Shown one piece after another: positions 17,062 to 25,063 of a stretch of DNA of 64,000 bases (its first letter is position 1; each line of letters begins with the position of its first letter). The stretch lies in assembly GCA_965213645.1 (NCBI GenBank), contig CBDBZX010000002.1:1612001-1676000 (forward strand). The letters are read 5' to 3'. Under the pieces are notes generated by a model. It ran no database searches. It saw only the letters and a program-made list of their open reading frames with translations, and was not told the DNA's origin. A program made the position numbers and the translations under genes. Source of the stretch: CBDBZX01 sp965213645. GTDB lineage: Bacteria > Deinococcota > Deinococci > Deinococcales > Trueperaceae.

Positions 17062-17628
17062 TCAAGAAGATGACGTCAAATCAACGTCTTCGTAGACCTC
17101 TTCTAAGCTTAGCTCGAGGTCTAAGCAGGGAAGCTTAAACGAGCCCTCCTCGAGGGTTTCGTAGCGCCAACTGCCGTCCTCTAGGGCGCGGTAGATTTCG
17201 ACCAGCTTGCTCTTTTGAGATACGAGCACGTAAGCCTTCAAACCTTTCAGCTTCCGGTAGTTGTGGAGCTTCTCGCTCCGGTCAATGTCTGAGGTGCTGT
17301 CAGACAAAATCTCGATGATGAAGCAAGCGCTCGCTTTTTCGTTGCCGTCAAAATCGTCTTCTTGGCAGGTCACAAAAGCGTCAGGGTAGTAATAGTTACC
17401 CGTGGGAACGCGCAGTTTCATGTCGCTGGCGTAAACTCGGCAGTTTTTAGCCCGCGTCGCAGGACGAACTGCGCTGATGAGATTCACACTGATGAGATTG
17501 TGATGGTTGCTCGCGCCCGCCATCGCGAACACAAAGCCGTCCACGAACTCGTGCTTGATCTCGGCTTCGGCTTCGAACTCGAGATACTCCTCAACCGTCA
17601 TTCGTTTGGCGTCTTGCGCTCTAGGCAT
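17062..17628 (-). CDS. Uma2 family (DUF820) putative endonuclease
   Basis: 188 residues. Seen: MTVEEYLEFEAEAEIKHEFVDGFVFAM, HNLISVNL, and the PD-(D/E)xK-like core YYYPDAFVTC ... CFIIEILSDST followed by KLHNYRKLKGLKAYVLVSQ. Uma2 proteins are abundant in cyanobacteria and Deinococcota; their biological role is unknown. ATG is 6 nt from TACAAT (17635-17640), a leaderless arrangement. It is opposite in direction to the iron genes on both sides. Confidence 0.9.
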   Translation of the reverse strand: MPRAQDAKRMTVEEYLEFEAEAEIKHEFVDGFVFAMAGASNHHNLISVNLISAVRPATRAKNCRVYASDMKLRVPTGNYYYPDAFVTCQEDDFDGNEKASACFIIEILSDSTSDIDRSEKLHNYRKLKGLKAYVLVSQKSKLVEIYRALEDGSWRYETLEEGSFKLPCLDLELSLEEVYEDVDLTSSS

Positions 17629-17634
17629 AAAGAG

Positions 17635-17640
17635 ATTGTA
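17635..17640 (-). promoter_or_regulatory. -10 element of leaderless Uma2 transcript
   Basis: TACAAT on the minus strand, 6 nt from the ATG, no ribosome binding site. Confidence 0.6.
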
Positions 17641-17793
17641 GCAAACTCAGGTGAATCCTCTTGCGAAGTCGTGCTCGAGGCGCAAGCACGAAGGTGTCCC
17701 GTTTCGTGCGTACATGAAGACTGATTTGCGTATCTCACAGGCATTACGTTACTGCATACACAAAACTTGGTACACCGCCTAAATATGTAAACT

Positions 17794-17874
17794 CGGAACC
17801 GTTATGACTCACGTGCTAAACGCTGAAACTCGCTCTCATACGCTTTGACACTCGCGAGTGAAGTGGAGTACGCT
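17794..17874 (+). promoter_or_regulatory. Iron-uptake promoter B: shared 22-bp element plus TTGACACTCG promoter
   Basis: Element 17794-17815 repeats that at 10517 (CGGAA, 3 nt, TTATGA, 1 nt, TCACGTG). TTGACA at 17845-17850 starts 29 bp downstream and TACGCT (17869-17874) follows after 18 bp. It drives the permease operon. Confidence 0.65.
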
Positions 17875-17886
17875 TAATTCCGAGCG

Positions 17887-17904
17887 CAGCAATCGGGATT
17901 GCTG
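17887..17904 (+). promoter_or_regulatory. Perfect inverted repeat in the leader of the permease operon
   Basis: CAGCAATC and GATTGCTG, 8-bp arms with a 2-bp centre, lie about 13 bp after the -10 hexamer. It could be a repressor operator at the start site. Confidence 0.45.
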
Positions 17905-17933
17905 ATTTCAGAATGATGCGTGCTCAGGATTTC

Positions 17934-18962
17934 ATGGCTTACCCTTCGACCTCTCCCTCACACACGAAGACACTGCGCATCTCCAAGTGGCTGGGCTTAC
18001 CACTTGGGTTGGGCCTGCTGCTCGTATGTTTGGCGCTCAGCATCACCTTGGGCGCGGCGGACATCTCAGTGAGGACGGTTTACGCCGCGCTCTTCCAATT
18101 CGACGAGTCCTTCGACCACCTCATCATCCGCACCGTCAGGTTGCCGAGGGTTTTAGCAGGGGCAATCGTCGGCGCAGCCCTAGCTGTCGCAGGCGCAATC
18201 ATGCAGGGGCTCACACGCAATCCGCTCGCCTCGCCAAGTATCTTAGGCGTGAACGCGGGCGCGTCCTTTGCGGTCGTCTTAGCCGTGCTCATTTTAGGCA
18301 GCCCACCTCTTTCAACGTATGCCCTTTTCGCCTTTATCGGCGCGGCGGGCGCGGCGGCGTTCGTCTACACGCTCGGTTCAGCGGGGCGCGGCGGCGCGAC
18401 ACCGCTTAAACTGACGCTGGCGGGCGCAGTTTTTACCGCGTTTATCAGCTCGTTTACCACCGCGATTCTCATCATGGACCAGAACACCTTGGACCAGGTG
18501 CGCTTCTGGACGGCGGGCTCGCTGGCAGGGCGCGAGATGCCGCTGCTCCTGCGGACTTCGCCTTACATCTTCGTCGGGCTCGTCGGCGCACTTCTTTTGG
18601 GTCGGCAGATTACGACGCTCAGCTTAGGCGATGACGTGGCGACAGGCTTAGGGCAGAAGACAGGCTGGCTTAAAATTCTTGCAGCGGTGATGGTTGTGCT
18701 CTTAGCAGGCGGCGCAGTGGCGCTGGCTGGTCCTATCGGCTTTGTTGGCTTGGTCGTACCGCATGTTACGCGCTTTCTCGTCGGGGTGGATTACCGCTGG
18801 ATACTCCCTTACTCAGCGCTTTTAGGCGCGGTGCTTATCACGCTCGCGGACATCGGGGCGAGGGTCATCATTCAGCCGCAGGAACTGCCCGTCGGGGTGA
18901 TGATGGCGCTCGTCGGTGCGCCCTTCTTTATCTATCTGGCTCGCTATAAGGTGCGGCGCTGA
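17934..18962 (+). CDS. FecCD-type iron-siderophore ABC permease, first subunit
   Basis: 342 residues with about nine to ten hydrophobic segments; family motifs RTVRLPRVLAGAIVGAALAVAGAIMQGLTRNPLASPSILGVNAGA and late AGPIGFVGLVVPHVTRFLVG with DIGARVI. ATG 17934 is preferred because AGGA lies five bases upstream; ATG 17913 would add seven residues. Its stop overlaps the next start (TGATG), so the two permeases form a heterodimer made together. Confidence 0.93.
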   Translation: MAYPSTSPSHTKTLRISKWLGLPLGLGLLLVCLALSITLGAADISVRTVYAALFQFDESFDHLIIRTVRLPRVLAGAIVGAALAVAGAIMQGLTRNPLASPSILGVNAGASFAVVLAVLILGSPPLSTYALFAFIGAAGAAAFVYTLGSAGRGGATPLKLTLAGAVFTAFISSFTTAILIMDQNTLDQVRFWTAGSLAGREMPLLLRTSPYIFVGLVGALLLGRQITTLSLGDDVATGLGQKTGWLKILAAVMVVLLAGGAVALAGPIGFVGLVVPHVTRFLVGVDYRWILPYSALLGAVLITLADIGARVIIQPQELPVGVMMALVGAPFFIYLARYKVRR

Positions 18963-20053
18963 TGGCAGGTACGAATACGCAGCCAAATCCGCGAGATGAT
19001 TTACAACGCGGTAAGGGAGCGTGGCGCACCGTCCGCTTAGGGGAGCGGTTTTCCTTTCGTATCGACAAACGCGCCTTGCCTGTAACCTTTGTGCTCCTCC
19101 TTCTAGTATTAGGCGTTGGCGTCATGAGCGTGAGCTACGGTGAGTACCGCATCGCGCCTTTAGACGTGGTTCGGGCGACGTTTGGCATGGAAACGGGCAA
19201 CGACGACCACCGCTTGGTGGTGCGCCTCTTCCGGTTGCCGCGCATTGTGCTGGCGGTTCTAGTCGGCTCGGCGCTGGCGGTCTCGGGCGCAATTCTGCAA
19301 GGACTGACCCGCAACGCGCTCGCGGACCCCGGTATTTTGGGCATCAGCAACGGGGCGGCGCTCGCAGCCGTGTCACTCCTCATCTATTTCAACGACGTGC
19401 CGATTCAGCTCTTGCCTTGGGCAGCGTTCGCCGGGGCGCTCGTCACGGCGGCGCTCATCTACCTCTTCGCGTGGCGCGGCGGGAGTTCGCCCTTGCGCCT
19501 CATCCTCATCGGCATCGGCTTTGCTGCCGTATCCCAAGCCTTGACGACGCTGATGGTCGTCTTTGGCGACATCAACGACGTGCAGAGGGCGTACGTGTGG
19601 CTCTCGGGCAGCGTGTACGGGCGCGGCTGGGAAGAGGTGCGCGTGACGGCGCTTTGGCTCGTTATTCTCCTGCCCCTCACCTTCCTCAGTGCGCGGCAGC
19701 TCAATACGCTGGCGCTCGGGGAGGAGAGTGCGGTGGGGTTGGGGGTGAGGCTCGAGCTGACGAGAGGTTTCCTCATCCTTTTGAGCGTCGCTCTCGCGGC
19801 GGGCGCAGTAGCGGCGGCAGGCACGGTTGGCTTCGTCGGGCTCGTCGCCCCGCACATCACGCGGCGTTTGGTCGGCCCCGGTCACGAAGGGCTCCTCTCC
19901 GCCACTGCGCTCACGGGCGGCCTGATGGTCCTCACCGCCGACTTCATCGGGCGCACGGTCATCGCGCCGAGCCAACTGCCCGCCGGCATCGTCACCGCCG
20001 TGATTGGCGCACCTTATTTTATGTATCTCTTGTGGCGCTACCGGGATATGTAG
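18962..20053 (+). CDS. FecCD-type iron-siderophore ABC permease, second subunit
   Basis: 363 residues; cytoplasmic lead of ~40 residues, then RLFRLPRIVLAVLVGSALAVSGAILQGLTRNALADPGILGISNGA and GTVGFVGLVAPHITRRLVG, the mark of FecC/FecD. Pairs with the subunit at 17934. No second permease set exists for the four binding proteins upstream, so they presumably share this channel. Confidence 0.93.
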   Translation: MAGTNTQPNPRDDLQRGKGAWRTVRLGERFSFRIDKRALPVTFVLLLLVLGVGVMSVSYGEYRIAPLDVVRATFGMETGNDDHRLVVRLFRLPRIVLAVLVGSALAVSGAILQGLTRNALADPGILGISNGAALAAVSLLIYFNDVPIQLLPWAAFAGALVTAALIYLFAWRGGSSPLRLILIGIGFAAVSQALTTLMVVFGDINDVQRAYVWLSGSVYGRGWEEVRVTALWLVILLPLTFLSARQLNTLALGEESAVGLGVRLELTRGFLILLSVALAAGAVAAAGTVGFVGLVAPHITRRLVGPGHEGLLSATALTGGLMVLTADFIGRTVIAPSQLPAGIVTAVIGAPYFMYLLWRYRDM

Positions 20054-20117
20054 GAGGTGGACGGTGTGTTATTTCGTGGAGTGAGAAAAGGTCTTCGGTA
20101 GAGAGGCTATTAGCTTG

Positions 20118-20355
20118 TATAGATTAAGTACATTGTTAAGCAAGAAATGCAGCGCTGTTGTCACCCCGTTCACGAAGTCGGGCGTAGCCTTGCGTAGCGC
20201 AGCGAAGTCGAGGGGTCTCGTCTATCAATCTCTGCAAGAGGAGTCAGCAAGGGCAGAGATTCTTTCACTCCCCGCTCCTACGGAGGTGCTGACGCGAAGC
20301 GCTACGTTCAGAATGACATCACTCATCTTTTAATTAACAGAGTATTTAAGGAGAA
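20118..20355 (+). repeat. Intergenic repeat, family R1 (MITE-like), copy 1
   Basis: The stretch between permease and ATPase genes shares blocks with 37860-38215: AGTACA at the left, TGTTGTCACCC...GTTCAC, GGGTCTCGT, AGGAGTCAGCAAGGGCAGAG, ATTCTT, TCAGAATGACAT and a right end TAACAG.GTATTTA. The ends are imperfect inverted repeats (TACA.TGTTAA type). No coding capacity seen. It separates the ATPase from its permeases. Confidence 0.7.
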
Positions 20356-20359
20356 ACAT

Positions 20360-21199
20360 ATGATTGCAAGTCACAACACATCCCTTGAACACGTACTAAG
20401 TGCCGAAAACCTCGTTTTAGCGTATGAGAAAACGGACGTGATTCACAGCCTTGACTTCTCAGTGGAGCGGGGCAAAGTAACAGCGCTTATCGGACCAAAC
20501 GGCTGCGGCAAGTCCACCTTGCTGCGCGGACTCGCGCGGCTCATGAAGCCGAAAGAGGGGGGCATCACCCTAGACGGCAAAGCGATACAAAAGTTTCCCA
20601 CAAAGCAGATTGCTAAGCATCTGGGGCTCTTGCCGCAAGGTCCCGACGCGCCCGAAGGCTTGAGCGTACGCGAGTTAGTGGCGCAAGGACGCTATCCGCA
20701 TCAAGGGTTCTTCCAACAGTGGTCGAAAGAGGATGAAAGGGCGTTGCAAAAGGCGTTGGGGACCACCACCATGACCGAGTTCGCAGACCGCCCCTTAGAT
20801 GCGCTCTCCGGCGGACAGCGCCAGCGCGCCTGGATCGCCATGACCTTAGCGCAGGAGACGGACACGCTGCTGCTTGACGAGCCCACGACCTTTTTAGACC
20901 TCGCCTATCAGATTGAAGTAATGGACCTGCTCGCCCAACTCAACCAGCGTCAGGGAACCTCTATCGTCGTCGTCTTGCACGACCTCAACCAAGCCGCGCG
21001 GTACGCCGACACGCTCGTCATCATGAAAGCGGGGCGCATCTACGCGCAGGGCGAGCCGCAAGAGGTGATGACCTCGGATAACCTCAAAGAGGTGTTTGGG
21101 CTCGAGTCCTGCATCATCCAAGACCCCGTGAGCGGTACGCCTATGTGTATCCCAATTGGGAAGACGTGTCCGAGGAGAGTGAGCACAGCTCGCACGTAG
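20360..21199 (+). CDS. Iron-siderophore ABC transporter ATP-binding protein (FecE/FepC-like)
   Basis: 279 residues. Walker A GPNGCGKST, GLLPQGPDAPEGLSVRELVAQGRYPHQG (FecE-type Q-loop region), signature LSGGQRQRAWIAM, Walker B TLLLDEPTTFLDL, H-loop VVLHDLNQA. AAGGAG lies before the ATG. It completes the uptake system with the two permeases upstream, though a 300-bp repeat lies between them, so it may now depend on read-through or on its own weak promoter. Confidence 0.95.
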   Translation: MIASHNTSLEHVLSAENLVLAYEKTDVIHSLDFSVERGKVTALIGPNGCGKSTLLRGLARLMKPKEGGITLDGKAIQKFPTKQIAKHLGLLPQGPDAPEGLSVRELVAQGRYPHQGFFQQWSKEDERALQKALGTTTMTEFADRPLDALSGGQRQRAWIAMTLAQETDTLLLDEPTTFLDLAYQIEVMDLLAQLNQRQGTSIVVVLHDLNQAARYADTLVIMKAGRIYAQGEPQEVMTSDNLKEVFGLESCIIQDPVSGTPMCIPIGKTCPRRVSTART

Positions 21200-21554
21200 T
21201 GTGCAGAAGGGGAGCGGCCTTTATTTGTGTGATCTCCTTGTGCGACGGTGCGGGCCGTTTGTGACCTTACGAATTACCTATTCAGGCCCTTACCAGAAAT
21301 CGCGCCAGGGTAACAAAACACAGCGCGTGACTTCGGGGTAGAGCCTTACGTCCGCGTGACCTTTTAGCGCTAGCGTCGTAACCTCATGCTGAGCAAGCAG
21401 CGAGGTGGCAACGCGAAAGGTTGCGCCCGTCACGCTGACATAGCATGTGCGCAGTAAAGCGTTTCGCGTCACCCTTTTGAGGTTCACCTTTTAGCGCACG
21501 TTGAAAAAATGTCTTTCGACTCTAACACTACAGTGTTTTATTTATCAAATAAGG
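21200..21554. other. Gene-poor stretch before the insertion sequence
   Basis: No convincing gene. A 65-codon minus-strand frame (21290-21487) has ordinary composition but no recognisable family or ribosome site, and I treat it as chance. Confidence 0.4.
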
Positions 21555-21595
21555 TAGCACTTCCACGACTCATTGCTACAGGTTAAGCTAGCGTT

Positions 21596-21970
21596 ATGCC
21601 AGGATATTCACTAGACTTACGCGAGCGCATCGTCAAAGCGCATAGCGAAGAAGGACAGAATAAAAGTGAAGTTGCTAGACGCTTTGGGGTGAGTCGTTGG
21701 ACGGTCGAGCGCTACGTCAAGCGAGCAGCGTCAGGAACCTTAGCGGCGACGCCTCATCCAGGCAATAGAGCGTGGCTCAGTGGGGCGCAGAGTGAGCTAC
21801 TGAAGAAGCAGGTTGAGGCGCATAATGATTGGACCCTCGAGCAACACGCTGAAGCGTTAGCCGAGGCTACGGGTGTAACGCTTCAAAAATCAGCGATTGA
21901 CAAATACTTTCGCAAGCTGGGTATCAGTCGTAAAAAAAGAGCCTTTACGCAGCCGAACGAGATGAGGTAG
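21596..21970 (+). CDS. IS630 transposase, N-terminal frame (helix-turn-helix)
   Basis: 124 residues: SLDLRERIVKAHSEEGQNKSEVARRFGVSRWTVERYV is the DNA-binding domain. The 0 frame ends at 21970, but an A7-G run at 21932-21939 allows a -1 shift giving KKSLYAAERDEVARAQW, the standard joining segment of this family. TAAGCT is 6 nt before the ATG. Confidence 0.85.
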   Translation: MPGYSLDLRERIVKAHSEEGQNKSEVARRFGVSRWTVERYVKRAASGTLAATPHPGNRAWLSGAQSELLKKQVEAHNDWTLEQHAEALAEATGVTLQKSAIDKYFRKLGISRKKRAFTQPNEMR

Positions 21971-22530
21971 CAAGAGCGCAGTGGCGCGAAGACGTAGCCA
22001 AACTTGACCCTGAAACACTTGTGTTTCTCGACGAGACCAGCGGCTATCTCAACCTTTCCAGAGGTTATGGACGCGCTCCTAGCGATAAGCGCGTCGTAGA
22101 CGACGCACCTAAAGGTAAGAAAGAGCGAGCCAGTCTCTTAGCGGCGGTTACCCTTCGCGGGCTCAGCGGCGCACACTGCTTGGTGCATCCTGAGAACGTC
22201 GATAAAGCCGCCTTTCTAAGCTATCTCAAGACCTTACTGCCCAACCTCAAGCCAGGCTCGGTGCTCGTGCTGGATAACTGGCGTGTTCACATGGGACCCG
22301 ACGTAAGAGAGTTAGTCGAAACGTACCATTGCACGCTACTCTACTTACCTGCTTACTCGCCTGACTTTAATCCCGTAGAACTGCTCTTTAGCAAGATCAA
22401 AGCCTTCGTCAAAAAGCTTCGACCTGCTACCCTGCATAGGCTCATTCAAGCCTTCGAAGATGCTGTTCTTGCCGTGACATCCGACGATGCTAAAAATACC
22501 TTTGAGCACTGCGGCTATGTGGGGCAGTGA
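21940..22530 (+). CDS. IS630 transposase, DDE catalytic frame reached by -1 frameshift
   Basis: In the -1 frame the catalytic domain reads VFLDETSGY (first Asp), VLVLDNWRVHMG (second Asp) and YSPDFNPVELLFSKIK (Glu). It has no good start of its own, which supports programmed frameshifting at the A7 run, known in this family. Only codons after 21940 are new relative to the first frame. Confidence 0.82.
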   Translation, partial: SLYAAERDEVARAQWREDVAKLDPETLVFLDETSGYLNLSRGYGRAPSDKRVVDDAPKGKKERASLLAAVTLRGLSGAHCLVHPENVDKAAFLSYLKTLLPNLKPGSVLVLDNWRVHMGPDVRELVETYHCTLLYLPAYSPDFNPVELLFSKIKAFVKKLRPATLHRLIQAFEDAVLAVTSDDAKNTFEHCGYVGQ

Positions 22531-22642
22531 AGCGTGGAAATGCTAAGGGTCAGCTCGAGATAAAACGAGGTATGGGGAAGCCTTTGCGTCGGGGACCTGG
22601 TAGCGTCACGCTTGGCCTGAGGCACACGAGAACGAAGTCGGT

Positions 22643-23515
22643 TTATCCCCCGAACCGGAACGCAGGCAACCCCGCCACTTGAGTCTGGACGCGAAATAGG
22701 TGCCCCGCTTCCGGTTGCTCGCTCAGTTCAGCGTCACTCAGACCGTCCTTGGCGGAAGTGATGAAAAGCTCCGTTAAGTCTGCACCGCCGAACGTGCAGC
22801 TTGTAGGGCGCTGCACTGGCAACCGGACGCTTCGCTCCAAGCTCCCATCCGGCGCAAAGCGGTCTATACGCCAGCCGTCCCAGATGGCGCTCCACACGAA
22901 GCCCTCGCTGTCTACAGTGAGACCGTCAGGAAAGCCGTCCTGAACGGTTGCAAAAACACGTTCGCGACTCAGCGTGCCGGTCTCCACATCAAAATCGAAG
23001 GCGACGATGGTGCGGAGCGGGGTGTCGGTGTAAACCATCGTCGCCCCATCCGGGCTCCAGCCCAAGCCGTTGGAAATTTTGACGCCTGTGCGAACCGTAT
23101 GACACGCGCCGTCCGGGTCCAGGCGGTAGAGCGCAGCCGTTGGCGCGTCACCGTCCCCCATCGTGCCCGCCCAGAAGCGGCCTGCCGGGTCGCATTTGCC
23201 GTCGTTAAAGCGGTTTTCTTCCTTCTCAGGTTCGGGGTCGTGCAAGGGGGTCAAGGCGTTTGAGCCTAGGTCGAGCAGGTGAAACCCGTTTCTGAGCGCG
23301 ACCACCGCTCCATCTTCCGCGCCACATCGCTCGCGCAGGGCGAAACTGCCGATTTCGGAGGGAAGTGACCAACGCCTGTAATCACTGGTCTCGGGGTGCC
23401 ACCGCTGAAGTCGGTGGTTGGCGATGTCCACCCAGTAGAGCGCATCTTCCATTACGCTCCAAACGGGACCTTCGCCGAGGGTGTCGTTCGCTGAATAGAC
23501 GCTTCTTGGGTTCAT
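22643..23515 (-). CDS. SMP-30/gluconolactonase/LRE family protein
   Basis: 290 residues, six-bladed propeller lactonase. Metal-site residues seen: the Glu of LGEGPVW (residues 13-19), NRFNDGKCDPAGRFWAGTM, the Asn of KISNGLGWSPDG and the Asp of FPDGLTVDSEG. It hydrolyses sugar lactones; L-arabino- or gluconolactone are the commonest. It adjoins a decayed sugar-uptake cluster, so it is likely a survivor of the same pathway. Start ATG 8 nt from TATAAG (23524-23529), predicted leaderless. Confidence 0.9.
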   Translation of the reverse strand: MNPRSVYSANDTLGEGPVWSVMEDALYWVDIANHRLQRWHPETSDYRRWSLPSEIGSFALRERCGAEDGAVVALRNGFHLLDLGSNALTPLHDPEPEKEENRFNDGKCDPAGRFWAGTMGDGDAPTAALYRLDPDGACHTVRTGVKISNGLGWSPDGATMVYTDTPLRTIVAFDFDVETGTLSRERVFATVQDGFPDGLTVDSEGFVWSAIWDGWRIDRFAPDGSLERSVRLPVQRPTSCTFGGADLTELFITSAKDGLSDAELSEQPEAGHLFRVQTQVAGLPAFRFGG

Positions 23516-23516
23516 G

Positions 23517-23533
23517 GGTGTATCTTATACACC
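23517..23533. promoter_or_regulatory. Perfect operator-like inverted repeat over the lactonase -10
   Basis: GGTGTAT, 3 nt, ATACACC: 7-bp arms, spanning the TATAAG hexamer and the start of the transcript. A bound regulator would block transcription. No adjacent regulator is intact. Confidence 0.5.
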
Positions 23534-23621
23534 TTTTGCAAGGCTTTCGTCTAGCCGAAGCGCCGCACGACAACAATTCCAAATGAAGCGTAAAAACCTC
23601 GGTGGTGGCTCTATCTGGAAT

Positions 23622-23735
23622 AACGTTAATGTCAAAGCAAGGGGTTGAACCCCTTGGTCATTACGTAGAGATAGTAGCGGGGAGCACATGGCAGCATTCG
23701 ACTTGGAACCACTACCAAAACCTCGCCAACGAAAC
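23622..23735. repeat. Intergenic repeat, family R2, copy 1
   Basis: About 105 bp aligned with 52868-52975: CTAT..nGAAT, CAAGG.GTTG.AACCCCTTG (itself an inverted repeat), TCAT, and GCATTCGACTT..AACCACTACCA. No reading frame in common could be recognised. Confidence 0.6.
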
Positions 23736-23789
23736 AATATGAAGCAATTGACCAAAAATCACATAGAGAACATTGCCCCTCAGACGCTT

Positions 23790-24146
23790 TCAGGAATAAT
23801 CATACGGTTGAAATTAACTGGGTGCCGGGCGACTACATCGCGTCCCTCAATGCGGCGCTCTTATCGAACGAAGCCCCCGACGTGTTCGAACTGCAAACGG
23901 TCGACCTCTCGAGAGTTCGCGCGGGGCAGCTCGAGCTCCTAGACGACCTCTTCGAGGGCGTGAGGGACGACTTCAACGAGACGGCGCTAGAGCGCGTCAC
24001 GGTGGACGGAACCCTCTACGGCGTACCGATGATCCTGGCCCCGCAGTTTCTCTACTACAGAGAGTCAGCTCTGGCGGAGGCAGGGTTAGAGCCGCCCACG
24101 ACGATGGACTCGCTTATCGAAGCGGCGGGCGCGGTTCAAGGCGGGC
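23790..24146 (+). pseudogene. Fragment of a sugar ABC transporter substrate-binding protein
   Basis: About 119 residues: VEINWVPGDYIASLNAALLSNEAPDVFELQ, then GTLYGVPMILAPQFLYYRESALAEAGLEPPTTMDSLIEAA, an inner part of a family 1 extracellular sugar-binding protein. It lacks the signal peptide and first strand, has no start codon at the family position, and is cut after AAGAVQGG where it joins a permease fragment. Confidence 0.8.
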
Positions 24147-24290
24147 GTGGCCTATCTGCTAGCGAGCATCGTCGCTGTTATCTATCAAACTCCGTACTAC
24201 ATCATGGTGCGCAATGCGCTGATGGCGGAGCGTGAAATCGCGACGTTCGATTGGCTCTTCTGGGCAGAGACAATGCAGTGGGGCAACCTC
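24147..24290 (+). pseudogene. Fragment of a sugar ABC permease
   Basis: About 47 residues (AYLLASIVAVIYQTPYYIMVRNALM, then TFDWLFW...MQWGNL) match the start of a MalG-type permease: first membrane helix and the following loop. It is fused in frame to the hydrolase that follows, evidence of deletion between former genes. Confidence 0.75.
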
Positions 24291-24720
24291 ACCACGCTCG
24301 AGCCGTGCGTCCCCGACCCCGGCAAGATCGTCTGCGTCGGTCTCAACTACCGCCGCCACGCCGCCGAAGCAGGTTTGAGCGTCCCTGAAACACCCATCCT
24401 CTTCTCGAAATACGCGAACAGCTTAGCCGCGCACGGCGACGAGGTGGTTATCCCCGCTGTAACCGAGCAAGCTGACTACGAGGCGGAACTGGTCATCGTG
24501 ATGGGCCGCCGAGCCAAAGAGGTGAGCGAAGAGATGGTCTTCTCCGCAAAAGAGGTCGTGAGTTACATAAGCCACTACATGACCTTGGAGCCCGGCGACC
24601 TCATCCTCACGGGCACGCCCGAGGGGGTTATCTTCGGGGACGTCCCCACCAAATGGCTCCGCGCAGGCGACGAAGTGACCATCGAGGTCGAGGGATTAGG
24701 GCGTCTCACCAACGTGATGA
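24291..24720 (+). pseudogene. Fumarylacetoacetate hydrolase family protein, internally deleted
   Basis: Begins inside the N-terminal domain (PDPGKIVCVGLNYRRHAAEAG, ILFSKYANSLAAHGDEV), passes the metal site EAELVIVMG, then jumps from EVSEEM straight to FSAKEVVSYISHYMTLEPGDLILTGTPEGV. The ~80 residues between (the GYT.ANDVSARD region with a metal ligand) are missing, so it cannot be active. It is in one open frame with flanking fragments from other genes. Confidence 0.8.
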
Positions 24721-24747
24721 CGAGCGCAGCGTCCTCAGTGAAGGAGC

Positions 24748-25063
24748 CGCAAATGCAGGCCGGAGCGCACATCTTTCCCTCACTTGTGCCGGTGCGTCCG
24801 GATGACTCCGCCGCGCCCGCCAACCGAGAGGCGTGGGCCGCGTTGGAGCGGTTCGACAAGCCTTTTCTGACCGCCTTTAGCGACCGCGACCCGATCACGA
24901 AGGGGGCGAGCACCCGTTCCAAACGCGCGTGCCGGGGGCGCAAGGTCAACCGCACGTCACGACGAAAGGTGGCGGACATTTCTTGCAGGAGGACAGGCCG
25001 GACTACCTCGCCAAACTCATCGCCACGTTCGCGTCGCGCGCCTCTCTCGAGGAGACTCCATGA
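24748..25063 (+). pseudogene. C-terminal fragment of a haloalkane dehalogenase, frameshifted
   Basis: AGAHIFPSLVPVRPDDSAAPANREAWAALERFDKPFLTAFSDRDPITKG is the late part of a DhaA/LinB-like alpha/beta hydrolase; one lost G in the G5 run near 24903 shifts the frame, after which EHPFQTRVPGAQGQPHVTT and GGGHFLQEDRPDYLA (with the catalytic His) continue to a stop at 25063. The nucleophile half is absent. Confidence 0.78.

Larger units (their letters stand above)
21557..22543 (+). mobile_element. Complete IS630-family insertion sequence (987 bp)
   Basis: Ends GCACTTCCACGACTCATTGC (left) and, as reverse complement, GCATTTCCACGCTTCACTGC (right): 20-bp imperfect inverted repeats with 15 matches. Each end is flanked by TA (21555-21556, 22544-22545), the target duplication of IS630/Tc1-type elements. 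It carries two overlapping frames forming one DDE transposase. Confidence 0.88.

Noticed and set aside
19373..19975. 200-codon minus-strand open frame opposite the second permease
   Set aside because: It is opposite a well-conserved FecCD gene, is rich in Arg/Asp/Glu as expected of an antisense shadow, and has no ribosome site or family.
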